Shown here: piece after piece, positions 1 through 7,483 of the stretch | Numbering within the stretch: the stretch's first letter is position 1 | How the letters are laid out: every line of letters begins with the position of its first letter | Origin: Pseudomonas frederiksbergensis | Lineage (GTDB): Bacteria > Pseudomonadota > Gammaproteobacteria > Pseudomonadales > Pseudomonadaceae | DNA: 64,000 bases | Assembly (NCBI RefSeq): GCF_035751725.1 | Contig: NZ_CP142104.1 | Coordinates: 5,022,001 to 5,086,000, forward strand | Reading direction: 5' to 3' | Position numbers and translations under genes: made by a program | The notes under the pieces: model-generated | What the model was told of the DNA's origin: nothing | The model's input: the letters and a program-made list of their open reading frames with translations, nothing else | Database searches by the model: none

Positions 1-2
1 GC

Positions 3-236
3 GATTTCAAGCTGCTGGCGATGCTGGGCGCCTGGGGTGGCTGGCAAATCCTGCCGCTGACACTGCTGCTGTCTTCGCTGGTGGGCGCTGTCGTCGGCGT
101 CATTGTGCTGCGCATGCGGGACGCCCCGACATCGACACAGATCCCCTTCGGCCCCTATCTGGCGATTGCCGGCTGGATTGCGTTGCTCTGGGGTGGTCAA
201 ATAACCGACTTCTATTGGCAGTCAGTCGGTTTCTAA
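3..236 (+). CDS. pilD: Prepilin peptidase/N-methyltransferase PilD, C-terminal part (5' end outside window)
   Basis: PilD is an inner-membrane aspartyl protease that cleaves type IV prepilins and type II secretion pseudopilins after the glycine of their leader and methylates the new N-terminus. Only the last 77 codons are present. They open with [11 protein letters not shown], which matches the second active-site region (GDxKLLA) of the A24 peptidase family, followed by two hydrophobic helices. The reading frame is open to the window edge. The stop codon overlaps the start of coaE (TAATG), so the two are translationally coupled. The match to the minor pilins further on is functional: PilD would process PilE, PilV, PilW, PilX, FimU and FimT. 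Confidence 0.93.
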   Translation, partial: DFKLLAMLGAWGGWQILPLTLLLSSLVGAVVGVIVLRMRDAPTSTQIPFGPYLAIAGWIALLWGGQITDFYWQSVGF

Positions 237-859
237 TGAGCAGCCCTTTGAAAAAACCCTGGATTCTCGGCCTGACCGGTGGCATCGGCAGCGGCAAGAG
301 CGCGGCAGCCCAGCACTTTATCGACCTGGGCGTGCACACGGTCGATGCCGACCATGCGGCGCGCTGGGTGGTCGAACCTGGACGTCCGGCACTGGAAAAG
401 ATTGCCGAGCACTTCGGTCCTGGCGTGTTGCAGGCAGACGGCACGCTGGATCGGTCGGCGCTGCGCACGCTGATCTTCGAGGATGCCGATGAGCGCCGTT
501 GGCTCGAAACGCTGCTGCATCCGCTGATCGCCGACGAAATCGCCCATCACCTGGGCCAGGCAAAATCACCCTATGCGATCCTGGTATCACCGCTGTTGAT
601 CGAGTCGGGACAATACGCGATGACCCAGAGGATCCTGGTGATCGACGCGCCTGAACGACTGCAGGTCGAACGCACCTTGCAGCGCGACCAGACCAGCGAA
701 CAGCAGGTCCAGGCAATCCTCAAGGCCCAATCCAGCCGCCAGGACCGCCTGAGCCATGCCGACGATGTGCTGGTCAACGACCGCGACCTTGCCTGGCTGC
801 ACAGCGAGGTCGAACGCCTGCATCACTTTTACCTTACCTTGCGTGGAGGCCAACCATGA
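236..859 (+). CDS. coaE: Dephospho-CoA kinase CoaE
   Basis: CoaE carries out the last step of coenzyme A synthesis, ATP-dependent phosphorylation of the 3'-hydroxyl of dephospho-CoA, in the cytoplasm. The 207-residue protein has a P-loop GGIGSGKS at residues 15-22 after an N-terminal beta strand. It also has the family's [11 protein letters not shown] segment and a C-terminal region with the DRL pattern near [12 protein letters not shown]. The start was placed at the ATG overlapping the pilD stop; an upstream in-frame codon at 215 would add seven residues not seen in the family. Its last four bases overlap yacG. The order pilD-coaE-yacG is the standard Pseudomonas arrangement. Confidence 0.96.
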   Translation: MSSPLKKPWILGLTGGIGSGKSAAAQHFIDLGVHTVDADHAARWVVEPGRPALEKIAEHFGPGVLQADGTLDRSALRTLIFEDADERRWLETLLHPLIADEIAHHLGQAKSPYAILVSPLLIESGQYAMTQRILVIDAPERLQVERTLQRDQTSEQQVQAILKAQSSRQDRLSHADDVLVNDRDLAWLHSEVERLHHFYLTLRGGQP

Positions 860-1062
860 GCCAACCCCCAATCGTCGATTGCCCAACCTGTGGCGCCCCG
901 GTTGAATGGACCCCTGAGAACAAATTCCGGCCGTTCTGTTCAGATCGCTGCAAGCTGATCGACCTGGGCGCCTGGGCGTCGGAAGAACACAAGATTCCCG
1001 TGGCCCCGGATGCCGAGGATGAGTTGTTCAGCGAAGACTTCAATCCTCGCTCCCACCATTGA
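856..1062 (+). CDS. yacG: DNA gyrase inhibitor YacG
   Basis: This is a 68-residue zinc-ribbon protein of the YacG family, which binds GyrB and inhibits DNA gyrase. Four cysteines form the zinc site: CPTC at residues 9-12 and CSDRC at residues 28-32, followed by the family signature LIDLGAW. The C-terminal tail is acidic and disordered in appearance, as is usual. The ATG overlaps the coaE stop by four bases (ATGA), so expression should depend on coaE translation. Confidence 0.95.
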   Translation: MSQPPIVDCPTCGAPVEWTPENKFRPFCSDRCKLIDLGAWASEEHKIPVAPDAEDELFSEDFNPRSHH

Positions 1063-1066
1063 TTCC

Positions 1067-1282
1067 TCAGGGCCGCATGAAACCGTAATCCTGGTTATCG
1101 TCGAGATTCTCCGCCAGGAAACTCAGCTCATCGGCCAGGTCATCCACACTGCGGACGGTCTTGCTCTGCTGCACGATGGCACTGAGCAAGGCCCGCAGGC
1201 TCAAGCCCGGATCGAATCCGATTTCCATCGCTGCATCGTGGCTACGCCGGATTTCCTGCCTCGCCCACTCATAAACACTCAT
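1067..1282 (-). CDS. Conserved small Pseudomonas protein of unknown function
   Basis: A 71-residue soluble protein starting MSVYEWARQEIRRSHDAAME. The start at 1282 is favoured by an AGGAG ribosome site about eight bases upstream on the minus strand; an earlier ATG at 1312 lacks one. The sequence is mostly helical and acidic toward the C-terminus, with no membrane segment or known motif that I can see. It is convergent with yacG. From memory a gene of this type sits next to yacG in other pseudomonads (PA4531 region), but I cannot assign a function. Confidence 0.8.
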   Translation of the reverse strand: MSVYEWARQEIRRSHDAAMEIGFDPGLSLRALLSAIVQQSKTVRSVDDLADELSFLAENLDDNQDYGFMRP

Positions 1283-1345
1283 GTTGGCACTCCTGAAAGT
1301 TTTCCAAAGCATGAAGGGCGGCAGGCGGCGCAGCCTTGACGTGAA

Positions 1346-2032
1346 TCAAGGCTTGTCGTCATCGTTCCAGGGCGCCGACAGATAGCGCGTGCGGTTGAAA
1401 GTCTCGAGCCATTCTGGGCTGAACACCACCAATGCGCTGACCACCATGCCGTTGATGAAGGCCTCGGGGAAGATGATCAGCCAGAGGTAGCCAATGAAAT
1501 CCTCCAGCCAGTAAGGCATGACGAAAATGCCGTCATGCCAGAGCAGGCCCAGCCCCAGCAGCAGGCACACCAGCGCCGAAAGCGCGGCCGCCAGGAAACC
1601 GGAACAGAAGATATACACAAACAAATTGCGCGGTTGGGCACGCTCCACCAGGATTGCGCAGCATTCGGTGATCAGCACCGGCAAGAGAATCAACAGCGCG
1701 CCATTGATGCCAACGGCTATCAAGTCCTGGCGCCCCAACAGCACCAGCGCAAGCTGGGCGATAAGCCCGCCAAGAATCGCCAGCGGCCAGTCCAGCAGCA
1801 AGGTGACGGCGGTCAGGCCGATGAAGTGATACGAGACGCCAGTGTCGAAGTCGCGTCGTACCAGCCACAACATGAACAGGGCGAACACCGTACCAAACAG
1901 CAGGTGCTGACGGCGGCTGTCGGTAAACAGCTCGACCCACGGCGCGCGCGCCACCGCCCAGGCTATCGCCGGCACATAGATCAGCCAGCCAACCGCCAGG
2001 GTTTGCGGCGAGAGCAACTCGGCACCGATCAT
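1346..2032 (-). CDS. CbiM-like energy-coupling factor transporter permease component
   Basis: A 228-residue integral membrane protein with about six hydrophobic helices, resembling the CbiM/PF01891 substrate-capture component of ECF transporters for cobalt or nickel. A full ECF transporter needs CbiQ-type and ATPase partners, and none are encoded nearby, so this is a solitary S-component-like protein. The usual CbiM N-terminal metal-binding histidine pattern is not present here (the protein begins MIGAELLSPQ). Metal transport is therefore not demonstrated by the sequence. An AAAGGAG site lies just upstream of the ATG on the minus strand. I looked for a cobalamin riboswitch in the 145 bp upstream and saw none. 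Confidence 0.72.
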   Translation of the reverse strand: MIGAELLSPQTLAVGWLIYVPAIAWAVARAPWVELFTDSRRQHLLFGTVFALFMLWLVRRDFDTGVSYHFIGLTAVTLLLDWPLAILGGLIAQLALVLLGRQDLIAVGINGALLILLPVLITECCAILVERAQPRNLFVYIFCSGFLAAALSALVCLLLGLGLLWHDGIFVMPYWLEDFIGYLWLIIFPEAFINGMVVSALVVFSPEWLETFNRTRYLSAPWNDDDKP

Positions 2033-2177
2033 CGATCAACTCCTTTGGCATGCCCTTGCATCAGAGACTCCGTGGCCGCCCTGAGATTCAAGCCGGCAGT
2101 CTACACCTGCGCGCTTGGGCGCCATTAATCAACGCAACGCTTTGGGCTTGTAGCAATTGAACGCTAAGCTTGGGCTC

Positions 2178-2804
2178 ATGGATGACTCCGATTATTTACG
2201 CCTGCTGACCATCGCGGCCGAGCAAGCCAACGCCTTCCTCTCCAACGCCCGCAAATGGGAGCGTGAGCGTTGGGTCTGCCAGCGCCTGCTGCAAGGGCTG
2301 AACGTGCCTTATCGCGCCGATGAGTTCGCCCCCGCTGGTGAGCCGCCAGACGTGTTGTTCCGCGATGCGAATTTCGAAGTGTTTTTCGTGCTCGATGAAG
2401 GCCGCCGCCTCAACGACGAGTGGCGCGACGAATTGCAGCGTCGCCGCAGTGCCTTTTCCCTGAGCCAGTTGGTGCGGCGCGAGGCCAAGCCCCGGCGGAT
2501 TCCGGCCAATGAGTTCCTGATGAGGCTGGCACCGACCCTGCGCAAGAAAGCCCACAACTACACCGAGCGCGGCATGGACCTGGGGGAGCTGGACATCATC
2601 GCGTTCGCCAGTCTCAAGCGCGAAGTCCTGGACCTCAACAGCCATTTCCCGCCCCCGACCGAATACCTGCGCCAGGGCTGGCGCTCGTTGTCGCTGGTTG
2701 GGCCGACCTTCGCCCGGGTACTGTTCGCCCACCCCGATGCACCTGATTTCCTGCGGGGCAACCTGGGCCGCAGCATCGTCTTCGATGTGGGGATCAGTCT
2801 GTGA
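2178..2804 (+). CDS. DUF1780 family protein
   Basis: A 208-residue soluble protein starting MDDSDYLRLLTIAAEQANAF. I recognise it as the Pseudomonas DUF1780 family, which has no established function that I know. It is rich in Arg/Glu and contains the central run LDEGRRLNDEWRDEL and a C-terminal SIVFDVGISL. The ATG at 2178 was chosen over an in-frame TTG at 2157. Its stop overlaps the GTG start of the next gene (GTGA), implying coupling with the MOSC protein. Confidence 0.8.
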   Translation: MDDSDYLRLLTIAAEQANAFLSNARKWERERWVCQRLLQGLNVPYRADEFAPAGEPPDVLFRDANFEVFFVLDEGRRLNDEWRDELQRRRSAFSLSQLVRREAKPRRIPANEFLMRLAPTLRKKAHNYTERGMDLGELDIIAFASLKREVLDLNSHFPPPTEYLRQGWRSLSLVGPTFARVLFAHPDAPDFLRGNLGRSIVFDVGISL

Positions 2805-3328
2805 GCCCATTGCAGGAATTGATCGCCGCTGTGCCACAACAAGGTCGCGTGCGCTGGATCGGTGTGCGTCCCCAGGGCCATGCGCCGATGATCGAACTGG
2901 ACGCCGTGGAGGCGCGCCTGGAGGCCGGATTGACCGGCGACCACGCCCGCCCCGGCATTCGCAATGCGCGGCAAGTGACGTTGATTCAATGGGAGCACCT
3001 GGCCGTGATCAGTTCACTGATGGGCCGTCCCGAGGGTCAGCCGGTGCAGCCTCAAGAACTGCGGCGCAATATTGTAGTGAGCGGGATCAACCTGTTCAGC
3101 CTCAAGGGCCGGCGTTTTCGCATCGGCCAGGCGATCTTCGAAACCACCGGCTGGTGCCAGCCCTGTGCACGACTGGAACGAAACCTCGGCGAAGGCACCT
3201 TCCAGGCCGTACGCGGCCATGGCGGAATTACCGCGCGGGTGCTACAAAGCGGAATCATTCGCCTGGATGACAGCCTTTGCGTCGAACCTGTCCCGGCGAG
3301 CGGCTACGCTAATTTCAATGCCGGATAG
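2801..3328 (+). CDS. MOSC domain-containing protein
   Basis: MOSC domains are sulfur-carrier folds related to the C-terminus of molybdenum cofactor sulfurases. This 175-residue stand-alone version contains the typical core: ELRRNIVVSGINL, then the cysteine region GWCQPCARL and GHGGITARVLQSGII. The conserved cysteine of the family is likely the second one of CQPC. Translation begins at GTG 2801, inside the end of the DUF1780 gene, so the two are probably made together. The substrate is unknown. The last ten or so residues (VPASGYANFNAG) are poorly conserved in appearance. Confidence 0.85.
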   Translation: MSPLQELIAAVPQQGRVRWIGVRPQGHAPMIELDAVEARLEAGLTGDHARPGIRNARQVTLIQWEHLAVISSLMGRPEGQPVQPQELRRNIVVSGINLFSLKGRRFRIGQAIFETTGWCQPCARLERNLGEGTFQAVRGHGGITARVLQSGIIRLDDSLCVEPVPASGYANFNAG

Positions 3329-3380
3329 CCGGACGCTGTAACGTCTTCACATTCCGCAACGTCTACCTGACGAGGCCAAT

Positions 3381-3554
3381 ATGACCAGCCGCCTGAACCC
3401 AGATGACCAGAAGCATGTCGAAGAGTACCTGCAACTGTCCCAGCACCGAGTCGAGCGCCGGCCTTTCCGGCCGTGGATGCTCCTGGTGGTGGTACTGGCC
3501 ATCACGATTGGCCTGGGCCTGTTGAGCCGATTGATCAGTTACCTGACGCTATGA
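3381..3554 (+). CDS. DUF3094 family small membrane protein
   Basis: A 57-residue protein starting MTSRLNPDDQKHVEEYL and ending with one transmembrane helix (about residues 32-52). The N-terminal half is charged and likely cytoplasmic. I recognise the N-terminal LNPxDQxxVExYL pattern as DUF3094, common in pseudomonads just upstream of ndh. A GAGG ribosome site lies seven bases before the ATG. No function is known to me. Confidence 0.82.
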   Translation: MTSRLNPDDQKHVEEYLQLSQHRVERRPFRPWMLLVVVLAITIGLGLLSRLISYLTL

Positions 3555-3623
3555 GCCGCTTTTTGTCATCGACGCTCGCACAGGTAACGGCACCGAATTC
3601 CTTTAGCCTTGCGAGATATCCCC

Positions 3624-4922
3624 ATGACTCATCGTATTGTCATCGTTGGCGGCGGCGCCGGCGGTCTGGAGTTGGCTACCCGTCTGGGTAAGACTCTGGG
3701 CAAGCGTGGTACGGCCAGCGTAATGCTGGTCGACGCGAACCTGACCCACATCTGGAAACCGCTGCTGCACGAAGTCGCCGCCGGTTCCCTGAACTCCTCC
3801 GAAGACGAACTCAACTATGTCGCCCAGGCAAAATGGAACCACTTCGAGTTCCAGCTCGGGCGCATGAGCGGTCTGGATCGAGAGAACAAAAGAATCCAAC
3901 TGGCCGCCACCTATGACGAGGCGGGCGTAGAACTGTTGCCGGCCCGGGAACTGGGCTACGACACGCTGGTGATCGCGGTGGGTAGCACCACCAACGATTT
4001 CGGCACCGAAGGCGCGGCGCAACACTGCCTGTTCCTCGACACCCGCAAACAGGCCGAACGCTTCCACCAGCAATTGCTTCACCACTACCTGCGTGCCCAT
4101 GCAGGGCAGACCGATGTCATCGAGCGCATCAGCGTCGCCATCGTCGGAGCGGGCGCGACTGGCGTCGAACTCGCGGCCGAGCTGCACAACGCCGCCCACG
4201 AATTGCATGCCTACGGCCTGGACCGGATCAAACCGGAGAACATGCACATAACCCTGATCGAGGCGGGCCCACGGGTCTTGCCGGCCCTGCCGGAACGCAT
4301 CGGCGGGCCGGTGCACAAGACCTTGGAAAAGCTCGGCGTCAACGTGATGACCAATGCCGCCGTCAGCCAAGTGACCGCCGACAGCCTGATCACCGCGGAT
4401 GGCAAAGTGATCGGTGCAAGCCTGAAAGTCTGGGCGGCCGGGATTCGCGCGCCAGAATTCCTCAAGGAGATCGATGGGCTGGAGACCAACCGGATCAACC
4501 AGTTGCAAGTGCTGCCGACGCTGCAGACCACTCGCGACGAAAACATCTTTGCCTTCGGCGATTGCGCCGCCTGCCCACAACAGGGCAGCGACCGCAACGT
4601 TCCGCCACGCGCCCAGGCCGCGCACCAGCAAGCCTCGCTGCTGGCCAAATCGCTGAAGCTGCGGATCGAAGGCAAGGCCCTGCCGGCATACAAATACACC
4701 GACTACGGCTCGCTGATCTCGCTGTCGCGCTTCTCGGCGGTGGGCAACCTGATGGGCAACCTGACCGGCAGCGTGATGCTCGAAGGCTGGCTGGCGCGGA
4801 TGTTCTATGTCTCGCTGTATCGCATGCACCAGATGGCACTGTATGGCGTGTTCCGCACGGCGATGCTGATGTTGGGCAGCAAGATCGGGCGCGGGACCGA
4901 GCCGCGGCTGAAGTTGCACTGA
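3624..4922 (+). CDS. ndh: Type II NADH:quinone oxidoreductase
   Basis: A 432-residue FAD-dependent NADH dehydrogenase that passes electrons to quinone without pumping protons. The N-terminus has the FAD Rossmann motif VGGGAGGLELA. A second dinucleotide motif, GAGATGVELAAEL near residue 180, binds NADH. The segment IFAFGDCAACPQ near residue 315 is the second FAD contact. The C-terminal 80 residues carry a hydrophobic amphipathic region (YRMHQMALYGVFRTAMLMLGS) that anchors the enzyme to the membrane. The ATG at 3624 was preferred over TTG at 3609 because the FAD motif then starts at the expected distance. The gene stands alone. Confidence 0.94.
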   Translation: MTHRIVIVGGGAGGLELATRLGKTLGKRGTASVMLVDANLTHIWKPLLHEVAAGSLNSSEDELNYVAQAKWNHFEFQLGRMSGLDRENKRIQLAATYDEAGVELLPARELGYDTLVIAVGSTTNDFGTEGAAQHCLFLDTRKQAERFHQQLLHHYLRAHAGQTDVIERISVAIVGAGATGVELAAELHNAAHELHAYGLDRIKPENMHITLIEAGPRVLPALPERIGGPVHKTLEKLGVNVMTNAAVSQVTADSLITADGKVIGASLKVWAAGIRAPEFLKEIDGLETNRINQLQVLPTLQTTRDENIFAFGDCAACPQQGSDRNVPPRAQAAHQQASLLAKSLKLRIEGKALPAYKYTDYGSLISLSRFSAVGNLMGNLTGSVMLEGWLARMFYVSLYRMHQMALYGVFRTAMLMLGSKIGRGTEPRLKLH

Positions 4923-4975
4923 GGCATCCATCGCCTTCGTCGGAACGCGGCGGCACCGTCAGTACTTGGTTTCAA

Positions 4976-6601
4976 TCAAACCTGAAACCGCTGCACCATC
5001 GTGCGCAACGAATTCGCCAGTTGTGACAGCTCATGGCTGGACGCACTCGTCTGGTCCGCCCCGGTGGCCGAGCGCACGGACAGATCACGAATATTGACCA
5101 GGTTGCGATCCACCTCACGGGCCACTTGCGCTTGCTCCTCGGCGGCGCTGGCGATCACCAGGTTGCGTTCGTGGATCTGGTGCACTGACGCGGTAATGGT
5201 CTGCAATGCCTCGCCCGCCCGTTCCGCCATCGCCAACGTGCTCGCCGCGCGGCTGGAGCTGGCCTGCATGGAGTCGAGCGCCTGGGTGGCGCCGTTACGC
5301 ATGCCCTGGACCATCTGCTCGATTTCCTGGGTCGATTGCTGCGTGCGATAAGCCAAGGCTCGCACTTCGTCGGCGACCACCGCAAAACCACGACCGCTCT
5401 CCCCCGCCCTGGCCGCTTCGATGGCCGCGTTCAAGGCCAGCAGGTTGGTCTGCTCGGCAATGGCCCGGATCACATCCAGCACCTTGCCGATGTCCTGGGA
5501 CTGGCTGGCCAGTGACTGCACCAGGCCGCCTGTAACCTGCACGTCATCGGCAAGCGCGCTGATGGCCTCGACGGTGTCGCTGACCCGCTCCTGCCCCAAC
5601 GTCGCCGACTCGCTGGATAGACGGGTGGCGTCGGAGGTGGAAACGGCGTTGCGCGCGACTTCCTCAACGGCGGTGGTCATCTCAGTGACGGCAGTGGCGG
5701 CCTGTTCGATTTCAGTGTTCTGCTGTTGCAGGCTCTGGGTGCTGTCGAGCGTGACCGCATTCAGCTCATCGGCAGCGGTCGCCAGTTGAGCCGCAGAGCC
5801 ACTGATGCTTTGCAAGGTCTGACGGAGGTTCTGCTGCATCGTGGCCAAGGCCTTGAGCAAACGACTCACTTCATCGTTGCCATGGGTCTCGATCGGGCGG
5901 GTCAAGTCGCCACGTGCCACGTTCTCCGCCGCGTTCACCGCCTCACCCAAGGGCTTGACGATACTGCGGGTCAGCAGCATCGCCAGGACGACCGTCGCCA
6001 GGGCGGCCAGCACGACGAACAGGCTGACGATCATCCGCGAGTTGACGTAATGCTCCTGGGATTTCTGGCTCTCGATCGACACCTGCCTGGAGAACAATTG
6101 CGCCAGATCATTGAGCTGCTTGCCCGACCCGTCCACTACGGTCTTCATGTCCACCAGCAACAGCTTGATCAGCTCATCCCGACGCCCCTGCTCGGCCAAG
6201 GTGAACGATTGGGCAATGCCCGAACGGTAGGCGGCAAAGGTCTGCTTGAACTGGTCGTAGAGCGCCTTGCCTTCCGGCGTGATGACCAGCTTGTCGTAAC
6301 TGGCGATCTTTTCGCTCAGTTCTTTGTCGCGGGTATCCATCTGGCCGCGATACACCGGGATATTCTTCGGGTCCTGGTCCAGGGCCATGCGCAGGGAAAT
6401 GGTGCGAATGCGCAGCATCAATTCGCGAATTTCGTCACCGCCACGGATGCTGGGCAGCCATTGGGTTTCCACCGCGACCTCGCTGTCGCGGATGCTCGAC
6501 ATCTGTCCCAGCGCAAATACCCCGAGCAGCGCCACCAGTACGGCGATCAAGGCAAAACCCAGCGCGGCGCGGCGGGCGATATTCAATTGGCGAAGGAACA
6601 T
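4976..6601 (-). CDS. Methyl-accepting chemotaxis protein with four-helix-bundle sensor
   Basis: A 541-residue chemoreceptor. TM1 is about residues 12-33, a helical periplasmic ligand domain of the 4HB_MCP type spans 34-188, TM2 is 190-212, and a HAMP domain follows ([19 protein letters not shown]). The cytoplasmic coiled coil has its conserved hairpin tip at 378-410 ([17 protein letters not shown]), which contacts CheW and CheA. Glu/Gln-rich methylation helices flank the tip. There is no C-terminal CheR-binding pentapeptide; it ends MVQRFQV. The ligand cannot be told from the sequence. It is transcribed alone. Confidence 0.93.
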   Translation of the reverse strand: MFLRQLNIARRAALGFALIAVLVALLGVFALGQMSSIRDSEVAVETQWLPSIRGGDEIRELMLRIRTISLRMALDQDPKNIPVYRGQMDTRDKELSEKIASYDKLVITPEGKALYDQFKQTFAAYRSGIAQSFTLAEQGRRDELIKLLLVDMKTVVDGSGKQLNDLAQLFSRQVSIESQKSQEHYVNSRMIVSLFVVLAALATVVLAMLLTRSIVKPLGEAVNAAENVARGDLTRPIETHGNDEVSRLLKALATMQQNLRQTLQSISGSAAQLATAADELNAVTLDSTQSLQQQNTEIEQAATAVTEMTTAVEEVARNAVSTSDATRLSSESATLGQERVSDTVEAISALADDVQVTGGLVQSLASQSQDIGKVLDVIRAIAEQTNLLALNAAIEAARAGESGRGFAVVADEVRALAYRTQQSTQEIEQMVQGMRNGATQALDSMQASSSRAASTLAMAERAGEALQTITASVHQIHERNLVIASAAEEQAQVAREVDRNLVNIRDLSVRSATGADQTSASSHELSQLANSLRTMVQRFQV

Positions 6602-6714
6602 GACGGGCGCCTTTTATTGTTGTTGGCCTGAAGGAGGGCGATCGATACGTGCCCTGTCGGCGGGTTATCGGCAGGTTGTACGACGACTTGAAGCCATCTG
6701 CTTTTTTCGCGGGC

Positions 6715-6752
6715 AAAAAAAAATCCCCGTATCTTTCGATACGAGGATTTTT
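6715..6752 (-). terminator. Rho-independent terminator of the tRNA array
   Basis: A 15-bp stem with one mismatch (arms 6719-6733 and 6738-6752) closes a TTTC loop. On the minus strand it is followed by a run of nine T residues (6723 down to 6715). It lies five bases past the CCA end of the last tRNA-Pro and would end the leftward tRNA transcript. Confidence 0.85.
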
Positions 6753-6756
6753 AATA

Positions 6757-6833
6757 TGGTCGGGGTAAGGGGATTCGAACTCCTGACATCCTGCTCCCAA
6801 AGCAGGCGCGCTACCGGACTGCGCTATACCCCG
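6757..6833 (-). tRNA. tRNA-Pro (anticodon TGG), second copy
   Basis: A 77-nt cloverleaf with encoded CCA at 6757-6759. The acceptor stem CGGGGTA pairs with TACCCCG. The anticodon arm is CCTGC-TTTGGGA-GCAGG, giving anticodon TGG. The T loop is TTCGAAT. It is identical to the copy at 7009-7085. A terminator-like hairpin lies between this copy and tRNA-Lys, so it may be transcribed less than the upstream tRNAs. Confidence 0.97.
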
Positions 6834-6835
6834 GT

Positions 6836-6866
6836 AAAAAAAAGGCGACCTTCGCAAGTCGCCTTC
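6836..6866 (-). terminator. Terminator-like hairpin inside the tRNA cluster
   Basis: An 8-bp perfect stem (AAGGCGAC with GTCGCCTT, 6842-6849 and 6858-6865) is followed on the minus strand by eight T residues. It sits between tRNA-Lys and the second tRNA-Pro. It has the form of an intrinsic terminator and would end most Asn-Pro-Lys transcripts before the last tRNA. Confidence 0.75.
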
Positions 6867-6927
6867 CTCGATCAGCGCTTTTGGCCTCTGATCTTAAGAT
6901 TCGATTCCAGCGAACTGGTTTCAAAAA

Positions 6928-7003
6928 TGGTGGGTCGTGTGGGATTCGAACCTACGACCAATTGGTTAAAAGCCAACTGCTCTACCAACTGAGCTAACGA
7001 CCC
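6928..7003 (-). tRNA. tRNA-Lys (anticodon TTT)
   Basis: A 76-nt cloverleaf with encoded CCA. The acceptor stem is GGGTCGT/ACGACCC. The anticodon arm is TTGGC-TTTTAAC-CAA, giving anticodon TTT. D loop AGTTGGTAGA and T loop TTCGAAT are normal. It lies five bases after the first tRNA-Pro in the leftward transcript. Confidence 0.97.
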
Positions 7004-7008
7004 AAATA

Positions 7009-7085
7009 TGGTCGGGGTAAGGGGATTCGAACTCCTGACATCCTGCTCCCAAAGCAGGCGCGCTACCGGACTGCGCTATACCCCG
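7009..7085 (-). tRNA. tRNA-Pro (anticodon TGG), first copy
   Basis: Same 77-nt sequence as 6757-6833, with CCA at 7009-7011. It follows tRNA-Asn by seven bases. The identity extends a few bases into the 3' flank (ATA beside the CCA end), which points to duplication of the tRNA within this cluster. Confidence 0.97.
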
Positions 7086-7092
7086 ATTGAAA

Positions 7093-7168
7093 TGGCTCCG
7101 TGACCAGGACTCGAACCTGGGACCCAATGATTAACAGTCATTTGCTCTACCGACTGAGCTATCACGGA
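7093..7168 (-). tRNA. tRNA-Asn (anticodon GTT)
   Basis: A 76-nt cloverleaf starting TCCGTGATAGCTCAG and ending with encoded CCA. The anticodon loop is CTGTTAA, giving GTT. It is the first gene of the leftward tRNA array and lies about 100 bases downstream of a strong promoter. Confidence 0.97.
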
Positions 7169-7270
7169 ACTGATATTTCAAATTACTGCAATTTACCGCT
7201 ACAGCGTTGAAGCTTGCTTCAACCTCTTCGACCCGTCTGCATCGCTGCGTTCGTGTGTCTGAGGCGCGCT

Positions 7271-7298
7271 ATTCTACAATCTTCAAAACCTCTGTCAA
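7271..7298 (-). promoter_or_regulatory. Sigma70 promoter of the tRNA array
   Basis: On the minus strand a perfect -35 TTGACA (7298-7293) is separated by 16 bases from TAGAAT (7276-7271). A GC-rich discriminator AGCGCGCC follows, typical of stringently controlled stable RNA promoters. An A/T-rich stretch lies upstream. It points at tRNA-Asn. The rest of the 7169-7483 gap holds only the AT-rich leader and the clpB terminator. Confidence 0.82.
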
Positions 7299-7430
7299 CC
7301 CCTTAAATTGCTTTCAAGACAATGATTTGCAACTTATTTTAGGTTCCTTCCCGGAGAGAAGTCGCCCTTGGGGTGACGTACTGCGGGGCGCACTTTACAA
7401 GTCTTTTCCTTTGAGTTCAACGGCCTGATG

Positions 7431-7460
7431 AAAAAAATGGCCTCGCAAGGCGAGGCCATT
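7431..7460 (-). terminator. Terminator downstream of clpB
   Basis: A 9-bp stem (ATGGCCTCG with CGAGGCCAT, 7437-7445 and 7451-7459) is followed on the minus strand by a T run. It lies 24 bases after the clpB stop. Confidence 0.85.
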
Positions 7461-7483
7461 CCAATATCCGGCTGTGCCGGCCT

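Noticed and set aside
2033..2177. Possible cobalamin riboswitch before the CbiM-like gene
   Set aside because: The leader is about 145 bases, shorter than a typical cobalamin riboswitch, and I could not place the conserved core elements.
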